DNA of 43,687 bases, taken from an uncultured Duganella sp. (GTDB lineage: Bacteria > Pseudomonadota > Gammaproteobacteria > Burkholderiales > Burkholderiaceae). The position numbers were made by a program, and so were the translations under genes. The stretch is from positions 1 through 43,687 of the forward strand of contig CAMLSG010000013.1 in NCBI GenBank assembly GCA_946482635.1. Direction: 5' to 3'. The notes below the pieces were generated by a model that worked only from the letters and a program-made list of their open reading frames with translations, was not told the DNA's origin and did not search any database. Shown piece after piece: positions 14,827 through 22,911 of this stretch (position 1 is the first letter of the stretch; the number at the start of each line of letters is the position of its first letter).

Positions 14827-17033
14827 AACAGATCGGACAAGCCATCCCCCGTACCGACGGCCGCCTGAAAGTCACCGGTGCCGCCACCTTCTCCGCCGAG
14901 CATGCCTTGCCGCGCGTGGCGCACGGCGTGCTGGTGCTCAGCACCATCGTCAAGGGCCGCATCAGCGTCATCGACACGGCACGCGCAAGCGGCATGCGCG
15001 GCGTGCTGGCAATCATGACGCACAAGAATGCCCCGCGGCTGCCGCGCGAAAAGCCGGGCGGCGAAGAGCAGAAGCCGCCACCGCCAAAACTGAACCTGCT
15101 GCAGGATGACGAGATCAAATACAACGGCCAGCCGATTGCGGTCGTGGTGGCGGAAACGCTGGAACAGGCGCAGGATGCGGCGCGCGCCATCAAGGTGCGC
15201 TACGCGCCGCAGCCGGCCTTGCTGGATTTCCAGGCGGCCAAGCGCCAGCTGCGCAAGCCGAAAGATCAGCCGGACCGGCCGATGCAGACGCAGCGCGGCA
15301 ACGTGCAGGCCGGCCTGACGCAAGCTGCACAGCGCGTCGACGTGCAATACACCACGCCTGTCGAAAACCACAACCCGATGGAGCCGCATGCCACCATCGC
15401 TGCCTGGGACGGCGACCGTCTCACGCTGTACGACGCCACGCAATACGTATCCGGAGTAAAGAAGAACTGCGCCCGCGCGCTCGGCATCCCGACGGAAAAG
15501 GTGAGGGTCGTGTCGTCGTACGTCGGCGGCGGCTTTGGCTGCAAAGGCAATATGTGGTCGCACGTAGTGCTGGCCGCCATGGCCGCGCGCATGGCAGGAC
15601 GCCCTGTCAAACTGGCGCTGGAACGGCCGCAGATGTTTGCGCCGGTCGGCGCACGGCCGATGACCGAACAGCGCTTCCGCGTCGGCGCCGGAGCCGATGG
15701 CCGACTGCTGGCGGTGGTGCACGACACGATTTCCCACACCTCGGTGCAGGACGATTTCACCGAGCCATGCAGTTCTCCAACCCGCATCCTGTACGCCAGT
15801 GACGCCTTGCAGACTACCCAGCAACTGGCAACGTTGAACGTCGGCGTGCCGACCTATATGCGGGCGCCGGGGGAGGCGACAGGCAGCTTTGCCCTTGAAT
15901 GCGCCATCGACGAAATGGCCTATGCGCTGAACATGGACCCGGTGGCCCTGCGCTTGCAGAACTACGCCGAACAGGATCCCGAAAAGAACATCCCCTTCTC
16001 GGCCAAGCAACTGCGCGAATGCTACAAGGTGGCTGCGGAACGCTTCGGCTGGGCAAGGCGCACGTCGGCGCCGCGCTCGATGAATGCGGGACGCCTGCTG
16101 GTCGGCTGGGGCATGGCCACAGCGACCTATCCGGCCAACCGCATGCCGGCCAAAGCCTGGGCCAGCATCGCGCCGGACGGAACCGCGCTGGTACGCTGCG
16201 GTTCGCAGGACATCGGCACCGGCACCTACACCATCATGACGCAGGTTGCAGCGGATGCCCTCGGTCTGCCACTCGAGAAGGTTCGCTTTGAACTGGGCGA
16301 TACGGAAATGCCGGAAGCGCCCGTATCGGGCGGCTCCATGACTGCGGCCAGCGTGGGGCCAGCTGTACACCGCGCCTGTACGGCCGCGCGCGACAAGCTG
16401 GTGGCCCTGGCGGTAGCCGACAAGGCGTCACCGCTGCATGGCTTCAATGCGGCGGAAGTAGAGGCAGCGGGAGGCTGGCTGCGCCTGCGCGCAACGCCGG
16501 AAAAAGGCGAGCCCGTGGCGGCAGTCATCGCGCGCAATGGCGGACAGGCGGTGACCGGCGATGCAGAAGCAAAGCCGGGCGAAGAGAAGAAGCAGTATTC
16601 CATGCATTCCTTCGGCGCCGTCTTCGTGGAAGTCACCGTGGACCCCGACCTGGGCACGCTGCATGTGCCGCGCATCGTGGCCTGCTACGACGTCGGCACT
16701 GTGCTCAACGCGAAGACTGCGCGCAGCCAGTTCATTGGCGGCATCGTCTGGGGCCTTGGCATGGCGTTGATGGAGAAGACGGAAATGGACTGGCGCTACG
16801 GCCGCGCCACCAACGCCAACCTGGCCGATTACCACGTGCCGGTGAATGCCGATGTGGGCGAGATTGACGTGGTGGCACTGCCTGGCAACGACACCCATTT
16901 CAATGAACTGGGCGCGCGCGGCATCGGCGAAATCGGCATCGTCGGCGTGGCCGCCGCGGTGGCGAATGCGGTCTATCACGCCACCGGTAAGCGCGTGCGC
17001 GACCTGCCGATAACCCTGGACAAATTGGTTTGA
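14823..17033 (+). CDS. paoC: Periplasmic aldehyde oxidoreductase, molybdenum-cofactor subunit (PaoC type)
   Basis: A 736-residue Mo-hydroxylase subunit. Landmarks: IGQAIPRTDGRLKVTGAATFSAE at the start, Mo-pterin segments SYVGGGFGCKG and MRAPGEATGSFALECAID, the QDIGTGTYTIMTQ loop, and the catalytic glutamate Glu703 in GARGIGEIG. It oxidises aldehydes to acids using water as oxygen source. The start is ATG 14823, overlapping the paoB stop; a longer open frame upstream only reads through paoB. No dedicated maturation chaperone (PaoD/XdhC type) is encoded beside it, which is unusual for the family. mogA, needed for Mo insertion, lies about 2 kb downstream in another operon. Substrate range is inferred from the family, not seen. 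Confidence 0.93.
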   Translation: MKQIGQAIPRTDGRLKVTGAATFSAEHALPRVAHGVLVLSTIVKGRISVIDTARASGMRGVLAIMTHKNAPRLPREKPGGEEQKPPPPKLNLLQDDEIKYNGQPIAVVVAETLEQAQDAARAIKVRYAPQPALLDFQAAKRQLRKPKDQPDRPMQTQRGNVQAGLTQAAQRVDVQYTTPVENHNPMEPHATIAAWDGDRLTLYDATQYVSGVKKNCARALGIPTEKVRVVSSYVGGGFGCKGNMWSHVVLAAMAARMAGRPVKLALERPQMFAPVGARPMTEQRFRVGAGADGRLLAVVHDTISHTSVQDDFTEPCSSPTRILYASDALQTTQQLATLNVGVPTYMRAPGEATGSFALECAIDEMAYALNMDPVALRLQNYAEQDPEKNIPFSAKQLRECYKVAAERFGWARRTSAPRSMNAGRLLVGWGMATATYPANRMPAKAWASIAPDGTALVRCGSQDIGTGTYTIMTQVAADALGLPLEKVRFELGDTEMPEAPVSGGSMTAASVGPAVHRACTAARDKLVALAVADKASPLHGFNAAEVEAAGGWLRLRATPEKGEPVAAVIARNGGQAVTGDAEAKPGEEKKQYSMHSFGAVFVEVTVDPDLGTLHVPRIVACYDVGTVLNAKTARSQFIGGIVWGLGMALMEKTEMDWRYGRATNANLADYHVPVNADVGEIDVVALPGNDTHFNELGARGIGEIGIVGVAAAVANAVYHATGKRVRDLPITLDKLV

Positions 17034-17098
17034 GGCTTGGCAGACGGGTATCGCTGGGCTTTATTTCAGGTCGCGAACGATCGTGCTGTAAAAATAAT

Positions 17099-17127
17099 TT
17101 GCACACTAAGGATTAGTGCGCTACATT
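17099..17127 (+). promoter_or_regulatory. Candidate sigma-70 promoter of the hydrolase-ohrR unit
   Basis: TTGCAC (17099-17104), a 17-nt spacer and TACATT (17122-17127). The -10 overlaps the operator-like site at 17113-17124, a typical place for repression. Confidence 0.5.
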
Positions 17128-17167
17128 TCTGGTCATGCGCTTAGCGCGCTAACCATTAATATACTAA
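17104..17167. promoter_or_regulatory. Array of TTAG/CTAA operator-like sites
   Basis: CACTAA-GGA-TTAGTG (17104-17118) is a perfect inverted repeat. TTAGTGCGCTAC (17113-17124) and the perfect palindrome TTAGCGCGCTAA (17141-17152) are near-copies 28 nt apart. A third, AT-rich relative TTAATATACTAA is at 17156-17167. They flank the candidate -10 and start region of the secreted hydrolase gene. MarR-family dimers bind such palindromes, and the OhrR-like gene downstream is the obvious candidate. This assignment rests on position only, since the motif differs from the known B. subtilis OhrR box. Confidence 0.6.
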
Positions 17168-17184
17168 CCAATAGGAGTTTTGCC

Positions 17185-17940
17185 ATGAAATCGACCATCA
17201 AATCCGCCCTGTTCGCTGCTTCCCTGGTTGCCGGCGCCGCCCTGGTTCCCGCCCACGCTGCCGAAGACACCACCGTCGTGCTGGTGCACGGCGCCTTTGC
17301 CGACGGCTCCGGCTGGAACAAAGTGATCCCCATCCTGCAAAAGCAGGGCGTGAAGGTGGTTTCGGTGCAGAACCCGCTGACTTCCCTGGCGGATGACGTG
17401 GCCTTTGCCCAGCGAGTGATCGATTCGCAGAGCGGCAAGGTGGTGCTGGTTGGCCACTCCTGGGGCGGCGCCGTGATTACCCAGGCCGGCGCCAGCGACA
17501 AGGTGAAGTCGCTGGTCTACGTTGCGGCCTTCGCGCCGTCGGAAGGCGAGGTCGTTGGTGAGCTGGGAAAGGACTTCCCTGTGCCGCCGGGCATCGCCAC
17601 CCTCAAGCCTGACAACAACGGCTTTATCTACCTGTCGGCCGAATCGATGGCAGTCAACTTCGCGCAAGACCTGACCCCGGCCGAGCACCGCCTGATGACC
17701 GCAACCCAAGGCCCGATCAAGGCCAGCGCCTTCGGCGACAAGGTCGACGTGGCAGCCTGGAAGACCAAGCCAAGCTACTACATCGTGGCATCCAAGGACC
17801 GCATGATCGACCCGGGCCTGCAGAAGTCCTTCGCCGCCAAGATCAACGCGACCACCACCACGCTGCCGACCAGCCACGTGCCGATGGCGTCGCAACCGGA
17901 AGCTGTTGCCAAGGTGATCCTGGCTGCGGTCAAGCGTTAA
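17185..17940 (+). CDS. Secreted alpha/beta hydrolase
   Basis: A 251-residue protein with a signal peptide cut after AHA (about residue 25). The alpha/beta-hydrolase core shows VVLVHGAFADGSGW (oxyanion region), the nucleophile elbow GHSWGG with Ser92, and a late SHVPM with His231. The body resembles the small cofactor-free esterase/hydroxynitrile-lyase-like branch common in proteobacteria. An AGGAG site precedes ATG 17185. The upstream 151 nt hold a promoter and several operator-like palindromes, and an OhrR-like regulator follows 32 nt downstream. So expression is probably controlled by oxidised-thiol signals such as organic peroxides; that link is inference. The substrate is unknown. Confidence 0.88.
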   Translation: MKSTIKSALFAASLVAGAALVPAHAAEDTTVVLVHGAFADGSGWNKVIPILQKQGVKVVSVQNPLTSLADDVAFAQRVIDSQSGKVVLVGHSWGGAVITQAGASDKVKSLVYVAAFAPSEGEVVGELGKDFPVPPGIATLKPDNNGFIYLSAESMAVNFAQDLTPAEHRLMTATQGPIKASAFGDKVDVAAWKTKPSYYIVASKDRMIDPGLQKSFAAKINATTTTLPTSHVPMASQPEAVAKVILAAVKR

Positions 17941-17956
17941 TAGCAATCGGGGGCTG

Positions 17957-17965
17957 TGCTACAGT
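17957..17965 (+). promoter_or_regulatory. Extended -10 element placed for leaderless ohrR-like mRNA
   Basis: TGCTACAGT (TGn plus hexamer 17960-17965) is followed by 7 nt and then ATG 17973, the same layout as before the glycosylase gene. No ribosome binding site is visible. It would give the regulator a promoter separate from the hydrolase gene. Confidence 0.5.
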
Positions 17966-17972
17966 ACGCGCC

Positions 17973-18404
17973 ATGGAAAAACGCACGCCCCCAACGCTGG
18001 ACCAGCATCTCTGCTTCAAGCTGTATTCGACTTCGCTGAAGATGACGCAGCTGTACAAGCCGATCCTGGCTCCGCTAAACCTCACTTATCCCCAGTACCT
18101 TGTGATGGTGGTGCTGTGGGAGGAAGAGGGCCTGGGCATCAAAGGCCTGGCCGAGCGCCTGCAGCAGGATCCAGGTTCGATCACGCCGCTGGTCAAGCGG
18201 CTCGAGGCGGAAGGCTACCTGCTGCGTGACCGCGACCCGAACGATGAACGCAACCGTGTCCTGACGCTGACCGACAAAGGCCGCAAGTTGCGCGCCGCGG
18301 GCTTGAAGGTGAGCGAGCAGATCGCGGAAGCATGCGCGATCACCGCCGGAGATGTCGAACGGCTCGCTGCCGGCCTCGATAAATTAAGTCGCAACCTTGA
18401 CTGA
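17973..18404 (+). CDS. OhrR-like MarR-family redox regulator
   Basis: A 143-residue winged-helix repressor. HLCFKLYSTSLKMTQLYKPI and LNLTYPQYLVMVVLWEE are characteristic of the OhrR branch. Cys14, Tyr28 and Tyr39 match the sensing cysteine and two tyrosines of B. subtilis OhrR (Cys15, Tyr29, Tyr40) in spacing. The recognition helix and wing are in ERLQQDPGSITPLVKRLEAEGYLLRDRDPNDERNRVLTLT. A second cysteine, Cys121, is placed like the resolving cysteine of two-Cys OhrR proteins such as that of Xanthomonas. In the family, organic hydroperoxides oxidise the N-terminal cysteine and release DNA. The usual partner ohr is not present; the neighbour is a secreted hydrolase instead. Confidence 0.85.
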   Translation: MEKRTPPTLDQHLCFKLYSTSLKMTQLYKPILAPLNLTYPQYLVMVVLWEEEGLGIKGLAERLQQDPGSITPLVKRLEAEGYLLRDRDPNDERNRVLTLTDKGRKLRAAGLKVSEQIAEACAITAGDVERLAAGLDKLSRNLD

Positions 18405-18444
18405 GTAGACCTGGTGGTCCGGCTGTCACGCGCCGGAAGCAGTC

Positions 18445-19113
18445 TTATGCGAACACTTTCTTCAGCCATGCCGAGATATGCTGCACTTCTTCGGCGCATG
18501 CCGAATGCTGCATCGGGTAGTCATGCCATTCGATCTGGTAGCCCAGCTTTGCCAGCAGGTCGCGCGAAGCGGTGGCGCGGGCAATCGGGATCACAGGGTC
18601 CATGCGGCCGTGCACCATGAACACGGGCGTGTCCTGGTTGGCGGCATGGCGTTCGGCAGCCACCTTATCGGCCAGCGGCACATAGCCGGAAAGGCACATC
18701 AGGCCCGCCAGTTTTTTCGGATAGCGCAGGCCGGCCTGCAGCGTCATCGCGCAGCCTTGCGAGAAGCCGCCCAACACGATGCGATGGGCAGGAACGCCGC
18801 GGCCGATTTCGCGTTCGATCAGCGCGTCGACCAGGATTTGCGACTCGCGCAGGCCCTTTTCATCTTCCTGGCGGCCCAGGTCGGTGTGCACGATGTCGTA
18901 CCACGAGCGCATGACGTAGCCGCCATTGATCGTTACCGGCATGGTGTTCGCATGCGGGAAGATGAAGCGGATGCCCGGCAGGCCGCTCAAATCCAGTTCA
19001 TTGACGATAGGCGCCCAGCCTTCGCCGCTGTCGCCCAGGCCGTGCATCCAGATCACGGAAACTTCGGGATTGGGCTTGGTGTCGATGACGATGGAATCCA
19101 GCAGGTGGGTCAT
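18445..19113 (-). CDS. Carboxylesterase/phospholipase-family serine hydrolase
   Basis: A 222-residue cytosolic alpha/beta hydrolase of the EstB/acyl-protein thioesterase-like family. Seen: VIWMHGLGDSGEGWAPIVNEL, FIFPHANTMPVTINGGYVMRSWYD, nucleophile GGFSQG with Ser118, VHGRMDPVIP (acid) and QHSACAEEV with His203. Such enzymes hydrolyse short acyl esters or lysophospholipids. ATG 19113 overlaps the mogA stop by 4 nt, so it is translationally coupled as the last gene of the darP-mogA-esterase operon. Longer upstream reading in this frame is mogA in another frame and was discarded. No link between its reaction and molybdenum cofactor is known; the linkage may be incidental. Confidence 0.93.
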   Translation of the reverse strand: MTHLLDSIVIDTKPNPEVSVIWMHGLGDSGEGWAPIVNELDLSGLPGIRFIFPHANTMPVTINGGYVMRSWYDIVHTDLGRQEDEKGLRESQILVDALIEREIGRGVPAHRIVLGGFSQGCAMTLQAGLRYPKKLAGLMCLSGYVPLADKVAAERHAANQDTPVFMVHGRMDPVIPIARATASRDLLAKLGYQIEWHDYPMQHSACAEEVQHISAWLKKVFA

Positions 19114-19718
19114 GCGTTGTCCTTCTTGCGAATGGCGGATTTGGGGCGGAATGCCTTGCACACGGCGTCGTTGGTTTCGGCGTAAGGGCCGCCGATCAGG
19201 TCGATGCAGTAGGGGACGGCTGCGAACACGCCGCCAACCAGCTGCTTGCCCTCGGCGTCCTTCAGGCCTTCCAGCGTTTCCTTGATGGCTTTCGGCTGGC
19301 CGGGCAGGTTGATTACCAGGGCCGCATGATCGGCAGTTTCGCGGATCACGGCCACCTGGCGTGACAGGATGGCGGTCGGCACGAAAGCCAGGCTGACCTG
19401 GCGCATCTGTTCGCCGAAACCCGGCATTTCCTTGGTGGCGATGGCCAGCGTCGCTTCCGGCGTCACGTCGCGGCGCGCCGGGCCGGTGCCGCCGGTGGTC
19501 AGCACCAGGTGGCAGCGCACCTGGTCGACCAGCTCCACCAGGGTGGACTCGATCTGGGCACGCTCGTCGGGAATCAGGCGGGTTTCGAAGCGCAGCGGCG
19601 TGGTGATGGCGCTGCGCAGCCATTCTTCCAATGCCGGGATGCCCTGGTCCTGGTACACGCCGCCGCTGGCGCGGTCGGAGATCGATACCAGGCCGACGAC
19701 CAGGGTTTCGTCACTCAT
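19110..19718 (-). CDS. mogA: Molybdopterin adenylyltransferase MogA
   Basis: About 202 residues, cytosolic. MogA adenylylates molybdopterin before MoeA inserts molybdate. The family start VGLVSISDRASGGVYQDQGIPALEEWL is nearly identical to that of E. coli MogA, and the nucleotide-binding TTGGTGPARRDVTPEAT and INLPGQPKAIKETLEGL are present. Length is near the E. coli protein (195). Two starts are possible: ATG 19718 is preferred because GAAGG lies 8 nt before it, while ATG 19724 adds only Met-Lys and is too close. The start overlaps the end of darP, and the stop overlaps the esterase start. It would serve the PaoABC-type enzyme about 2 kb away along with other Mo enzymes. Confidence 0.94.
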   Translation of the reverse strand: MSDETLVVGLVSISDRASGGVYQDQGIPALEEWLRSAITTPLRFETRLIPDERAQIESTLVELVDQVRCHLVLTTGGTGPARRDVTPEATLAIATKEMPGFGEQMRQVSLAFVPTAILSRQVAVIRETADHAALVINLPGQPKAIKETLEGLKDAEGKQLVGGVFAAVPYCIDLIGGPYAETNDAVCKAFRPKSAIRKKDNA

Positions 19719-20319
19719 CTTCATCGCCTTCAGGCGCGTCGACGTCGACGTCCGGGCCTGGCGACGGCTCGGCGGCGGATTTCTTGTCCAGGTCCTTCAG
19801 GATCTGGAAGATTTCGCGGTAAGCCTTCGGCGGTTTGTTCTCGGCCTGCTCCTTGCGGGCGTTGCGGATCAGGGTGCGCAGGTGCTGCACGTCCAGGTGC
19901 GGCGCTTCTTCCAGCAGGACGGTCAGGGCCTTGTCGTCGGCCAGCAGCTTGTCGCGGCGGCGTTCCAGCGCGTGCAGCGCGGCGGTATCGGCCTTGGAGG
20001 CGCCTTTCCAGCCTTCGATGGTGCGCTTGATGATCGCCACTTCCTCTTCGGACAGGGTGCGCATCTTCTTGCCGATGAATTGCATCTGGCGGCGGCGGCC
20101 TTCGTGATTCTTGATGTTTTGGCATTCCAGAATGACATCGCGCACGTCTTCCGGCATCGGCACCCGCTTGACGCGGTCGCGCGGTGCTTCCACCAGTTCC
20201 CGGCCCAGGTCTTGCAGGGCGTCGGACTGGCGTTTCATCTCGGTTTTGGAAGGGCGTTCGTATTCTTGTTCGAACTCGCTGGACTGGAAGCCGCAGGAGC
20301 CACGGTTTGGATTAGGCAT
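19711..20319 (-). CDS. darP: Ribosome-associated protein DarP (YjgA, DUF615)
   Basis: About 202 residues, highly charged and helical. GFQSSEFEQEYERPSKTEMKRQSDALQDLGREL at the N-terminus and RRRQMQFIGKKMRTL and RRDKLLADDKAL segments are typical of YjgA, which in E. coli binds the late-assembling large ribosomal subunit. The C-terminus is a short acidic tail ending DEDE. ATG 20319 is chosen because it gives the usual MPNPNRG start, although no good ribosome site is seen; an in-frame GTG at 20343 is possible. Divergent from pmbA, an arrangement conserved across many proteobacteria. It leads the operon with mogA and the esterase. Confidence 0.92.
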   Translation of the reverse strand: MPNPNRGSCGFQSSEFEQEYERPSKTEMKRQSDALQDLGRELVEAPRDRVKRVPMPEDVRDVILECQNIKNHEGRRRQMQFIGKKMRTLSEEEVAIIKRTIEGWKGASKADTAALHALERRRDKLLADDKALTVLLEEAPHLDVQHLRTLIRNARKEQAENKPPKAYREIFQILKDLDKKSAAEPSPGPDVDVDAPEGDEDE

Positions 20320-20370
20320 GATAGGAGGGGCAGGGGCTGTCACACCCTACCTGTAAAAACGGTAAACGGC

Positions 20371-20379
20371 TGCTATGAT
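20371..20379 (+). promoter_or_regulatory. Extended -10 for pmbA
   Basis: TGCTATGAT (TGn plus TATGAT, 20374-20379) lies about 35 nt before the pmbA start in the divergent darP/pmbA spacer. No good -35 is seen, as expected for an extended -10 promoter. Confidence 0.4.
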
Positions 20380-20414
20380 AACTGTTTTAACGCCCAGACC
20401 CCCAAAAAGACCCC

Positions 20415-21767
20415 ATGAGCGAATCCGCCTTCTCCTACTCCCAGGACCAGTTGAAACAGCTTGCCCGCGACGTTTTGAAGTACGCGCGCGAGCAGGGCGG
20501 TACCGATGCTGCCGTCGAAATCAGCGAAGGCAGCGGTCTTTCGGTCTCGGTCCGCAAGAGCAAGATCGAAACCATCGAGCAAAACCGCGACAAGGGCATC
20601 GGCGTCACGGTCTTCATCGGCCAGAAGCGCGGCAATGCCAGCACCTCCGATTTCTCGTCGGCTTCGCTGAAGGCGACCGTGGAAGCGGCCTACAACATCG
20701 CCCGTTTCACGGCGGAAGACGATTGCGCCGGCCTGGCGGAAGAAGAACTGCTGGAAAAGAACCCGCAAGACCTGAAACTGTTCTATCCATGGACCATCTC
20801 CACCGAGGAGGCCGTGGCTCTGGCGCAGCGCGCCGAGGCGGCGGCTTTCGCGGTCGATCCGCGCGTGACCAATAGCGAAGGCGCCGGCGTGCACGTGCAG
20901 CAGTCGCACTTCGTGTCGGCCAACTCGCGCGGCTTCATCGGCGGCTATCCTTATTCGCGCCACACCCTGTCAGTGACCCCGATTGCCGGCAAGGGCGCCA
21001 AGATGCAGCGCGACGACTGGTATACGTCGGTGCGCGATCCAAAGAAAATGGCCAGCGCCGAAGCGGTCGGCCGCTACGCCGCCGAGCGTTCGCTGGCCCG
21101 CCTGAATGCGCGCAAGCTGGCAACCCGCACCTGTCCGGTGCTGTTCGAAGCGCCGCTGGCCGCAGGCCTGCTGGGCGCTTTCGTGCAGGCTACCTCGGGC
21201 GGTGCGCTGTACCGCAAGTCGTCCTTCCTGGTCGACTCGCTGGGCAAGGACATCTTCCCGTCCCATATCCAGGTCAAGGAAGATCCGCATGTGGTGGGTG
21301 CCATCGGTTCCGCGCCGTTCGATGAGGAGGGCGTGCGCACCCACAAGCGCGACGTGGTCAAGAACGGCGTGCTGCAAGGCTACTTCCTGTCGACCTACTC
21401 GGCGCGCAAGCTGGGCATGAAGACCACCGGCAATGCCGGCGGCTCGCACAACCTGTCCATCACGTCTTCGCTGACCAAAAAGGACGACGATTTCGAGGGC
21501 ATGCTGCGCAAGATGGGCACCGGCCTGCTGGTCACCGAGCTGATGGGCCAGGGCACCAATTATGTGACCGGCGATTACAGCCGCGGCGCTTCCGGCTACT
21601 GGGTCGAGAATGGCGTGATCCAGTATCCGGTGGAAGAGATCACCATTGCCGGCAACATGAAGGACATGTTCAAGGACATCGTCGGCATCGGCACCGATGT
21701 CCTGGTGCGTGGCACCAAGCAAACAGGCTCGATCCTGATCGAGAAGATGGTGGTTGCTGGAAACTAA
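20415..21767 (+). CDS. pmbA: Metalloprotease PmbA (TldE)
   Basis: A 450-residue member of the TldD/PmbA (U62) family. PmbA pairs with TldD to form a zinc-dependent protease that in E. coli matures microcin B17 and degrades the CcdA antitoxin. Visible hallmarks: QGGTDAAVEISEGSGLSVSVRKSKIETIEQNRDKGIGVTVFIG at the N-terminus, and SSFLVDSLGKDIFPSHIQVKEDP, LQGYFLSTYSARKLGMKTTGNAGGSHNL and YVTGDYSRGASGYWVENGVIQYPVEEITIAGN in the C-terminal half. Only TldD carries the zinc HExxxH, consistent with its absence here. tldD is not in the window. Start ATG 20415 is 29 nt after the likely transcription start. Confidence 0.96.
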   Translation: MSESAFSYSQDQLKQLARDVLKYAREQGGTDAAVEISEGSGLSVSVRKSKIETIEQNRDKGIGVTVFIGQKRGNASTSDFSSASLKATVEAAYNIARFTAEDDCAGLAEEELLEKNPQDLKLFYPWTISTEEAVALAQRAEAAAFAVDPRVTNSEGAGVHVQQSHFVSANSRGFIGGYPYSRHTLSVTPIAGKGAKMQRDDWYTSVRDPKKMASAEAVGRYAAERSLARLNARKLATRTCPVLFEAPLAAGLLGAFVQATSGGALYRKSSFLVDSLGKDIFPSHIQVKEDPHVVGAIGSAPFDEEGVRTHKRDVVKNGVLQGYFLSTYSARKLGMKTTGNAGGSHNLSITSSLTKKDDDFEGMLRKMGTGLLVTELMGQGTNYVTGDYSRGASGYWVENGVIQYPVEEITIAGNMKDMFKDIVGIGTDVLVRGTKQTGSILIEKMVVAGN

Positions 21768-21819
21768 ATATTTCCATACACTGTCCCGAGATAAAACCCC
21801 TTATAAGGAGACAGTGCGT

Positions 21820-22911
21820 ATGGAACGTCGTTCCTTTATCAAGAAGGCCGCAGCAGGTGCCGGCGCAGGAGTTATCGCCGCACCGGCCATCGCAGCCGAA
21901 CTGCCTGCCATTACCTGGCGCCTGGCATCCAGCTTCCCCAAGTCCCTCGACACGATCTACGGCGCTGCCGACACGTTCACCAAACGCGTGTCGCAGCTCA
22001 CCGGCGGCAAGTTCACCATTCGCGTCTTCGCCGCCGGCGAGATCGTGCCGGGCCTTCAGGTGCTGGATGCGGTGCAGGCGGGCACGGTGGAATGCGGCCA
22101 TAGCGCTTCGTACTACTACTACGGCAAGGACGCGACGTTCTCGCTCGATTGCGCAGTGCCGTTCGGCCTGACCTCGCGCCAGCACACCGCCTGGTACGAC
22201 CAGGGCGGCGGCAAGGAACTGCTGCGCGCGTTCTACAAGGACTACGGCGTGATGAACTTCATCGCCGGCAATTCGGGCACCCAGATGGGCGGCTGGTTCC
22301 GCAAGGAAGTCAAATCCGTGGCTGACCTGAAGGGCACCAAGATGCGCATTGCCGGCCTGGCCGGCAAGGTGATGGAGCGCCTGGGCGCCGTGCCGCAGCA
22401 GCTGGCTGGCGGCGACATTTATCCGGCGCTGGAAAAAGGCACCATCGATGCGGCGGAATGGGTCGGTCCTTACGACGACGAGAAACTGGGCTTCTACAAG
22501 GTTGCGCCGTTCTACTACTACCCGGGCTGGTGGGAGCCGGGCGCATCGTTCACCCTGTACGTGAACATCAAGGAATGGGAAAAGCTGCCGAAGGAATACC
22601 AGGCTGCCATCGAAGCCGCCGCTTATGAGGCGCACGTGGTGATGCAGGCTGAATACGACTTCAAGAACCCGACCGCCCTGGGCCGCCTGATGAAGAACGG
22701 CGTCAAGCTGCGCAACTACTCCAACGACATCATGGAAGCGGCCTACAAGGCTTCCAACGAACTGATGGCGGAGGAAGCTTCGAAGAACGCCAAGTTCGCC
22801 AAGATCTACGAACCGTGGAAGCGCTTCCGCAACGACCAGAACCAGTGGGCCTCGGTGGCGGAGTCGACCATGCAGAACTTCCTGATCAAGGCTGGCCGAG
22901 GAGGCAAGTAA
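21820..22911 (+). CDS. TRAP transporter solute-binding protein (DctP/TakP type), orphan
   Basis: A 363-residue periplasmic binding protein. ERRSFIKKAAAGAGAGVIAAPAIA is a twin-arginine type signal. The DctP fold is shown by ITWRLASSFPKSLDTIYGAA, GGKFTIRVFAAGEIVPGLQVLDAV, the ligand-contact region MGGWFRKEVKSVADLKGTKMRIAGLAG and DIYPALEKGTIDAAEWVGPYDDEKLGF. This variant is the branch known for alpha-keto acids and similar monocarboxylates (TakP-like). AAGGAG precedes ATG 21820. The membrane subunits DctQ and DctM are not adjacent, so it must use a permease encoded elsewhere. The 3' end overlaps the convergent LysR gene by 26 nt. Confidence 0.92.
   Translation: MERRSFIKKAAAGAGAGVIAAPAIAAELPAITWRLASSFPKSLDTIYGAADTFTKRVSQLTGGKFTIRVFAAGEIVPGLQVLDAVQAGTVECGHSASYYYYGKDATFSLDCAVPFGLTSRQHTAWYDQGGGKELLRAFYKDYGVMNFIAGNSGTQMGGWFRKEVKSVADLKGTKMRIAGLAGKVMERLGAVPQQLAGGDIYPALEKGTIDAAEWVGPYDDEKLGFYKVAPFYYYPGWWEPGASFTLYVNIKEWEKLPKEYQAAIEAAAYEAHVVMQAEYDFKNPTALGRLMKNGVKLRNYSNDIMEAAYKASNELMAEEASKNAKFAKIYEPWKRFRNDQNQWASVAESTMQNFLIKAGRGGK

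Noticed and set aside
18419..18436. CCGGC-N8-GCCGG hairpin between the convergent ohrR-like and esterase genes
   Set aside because: Five-base arms in GC-rich DNA with no U-run are expected by chance.
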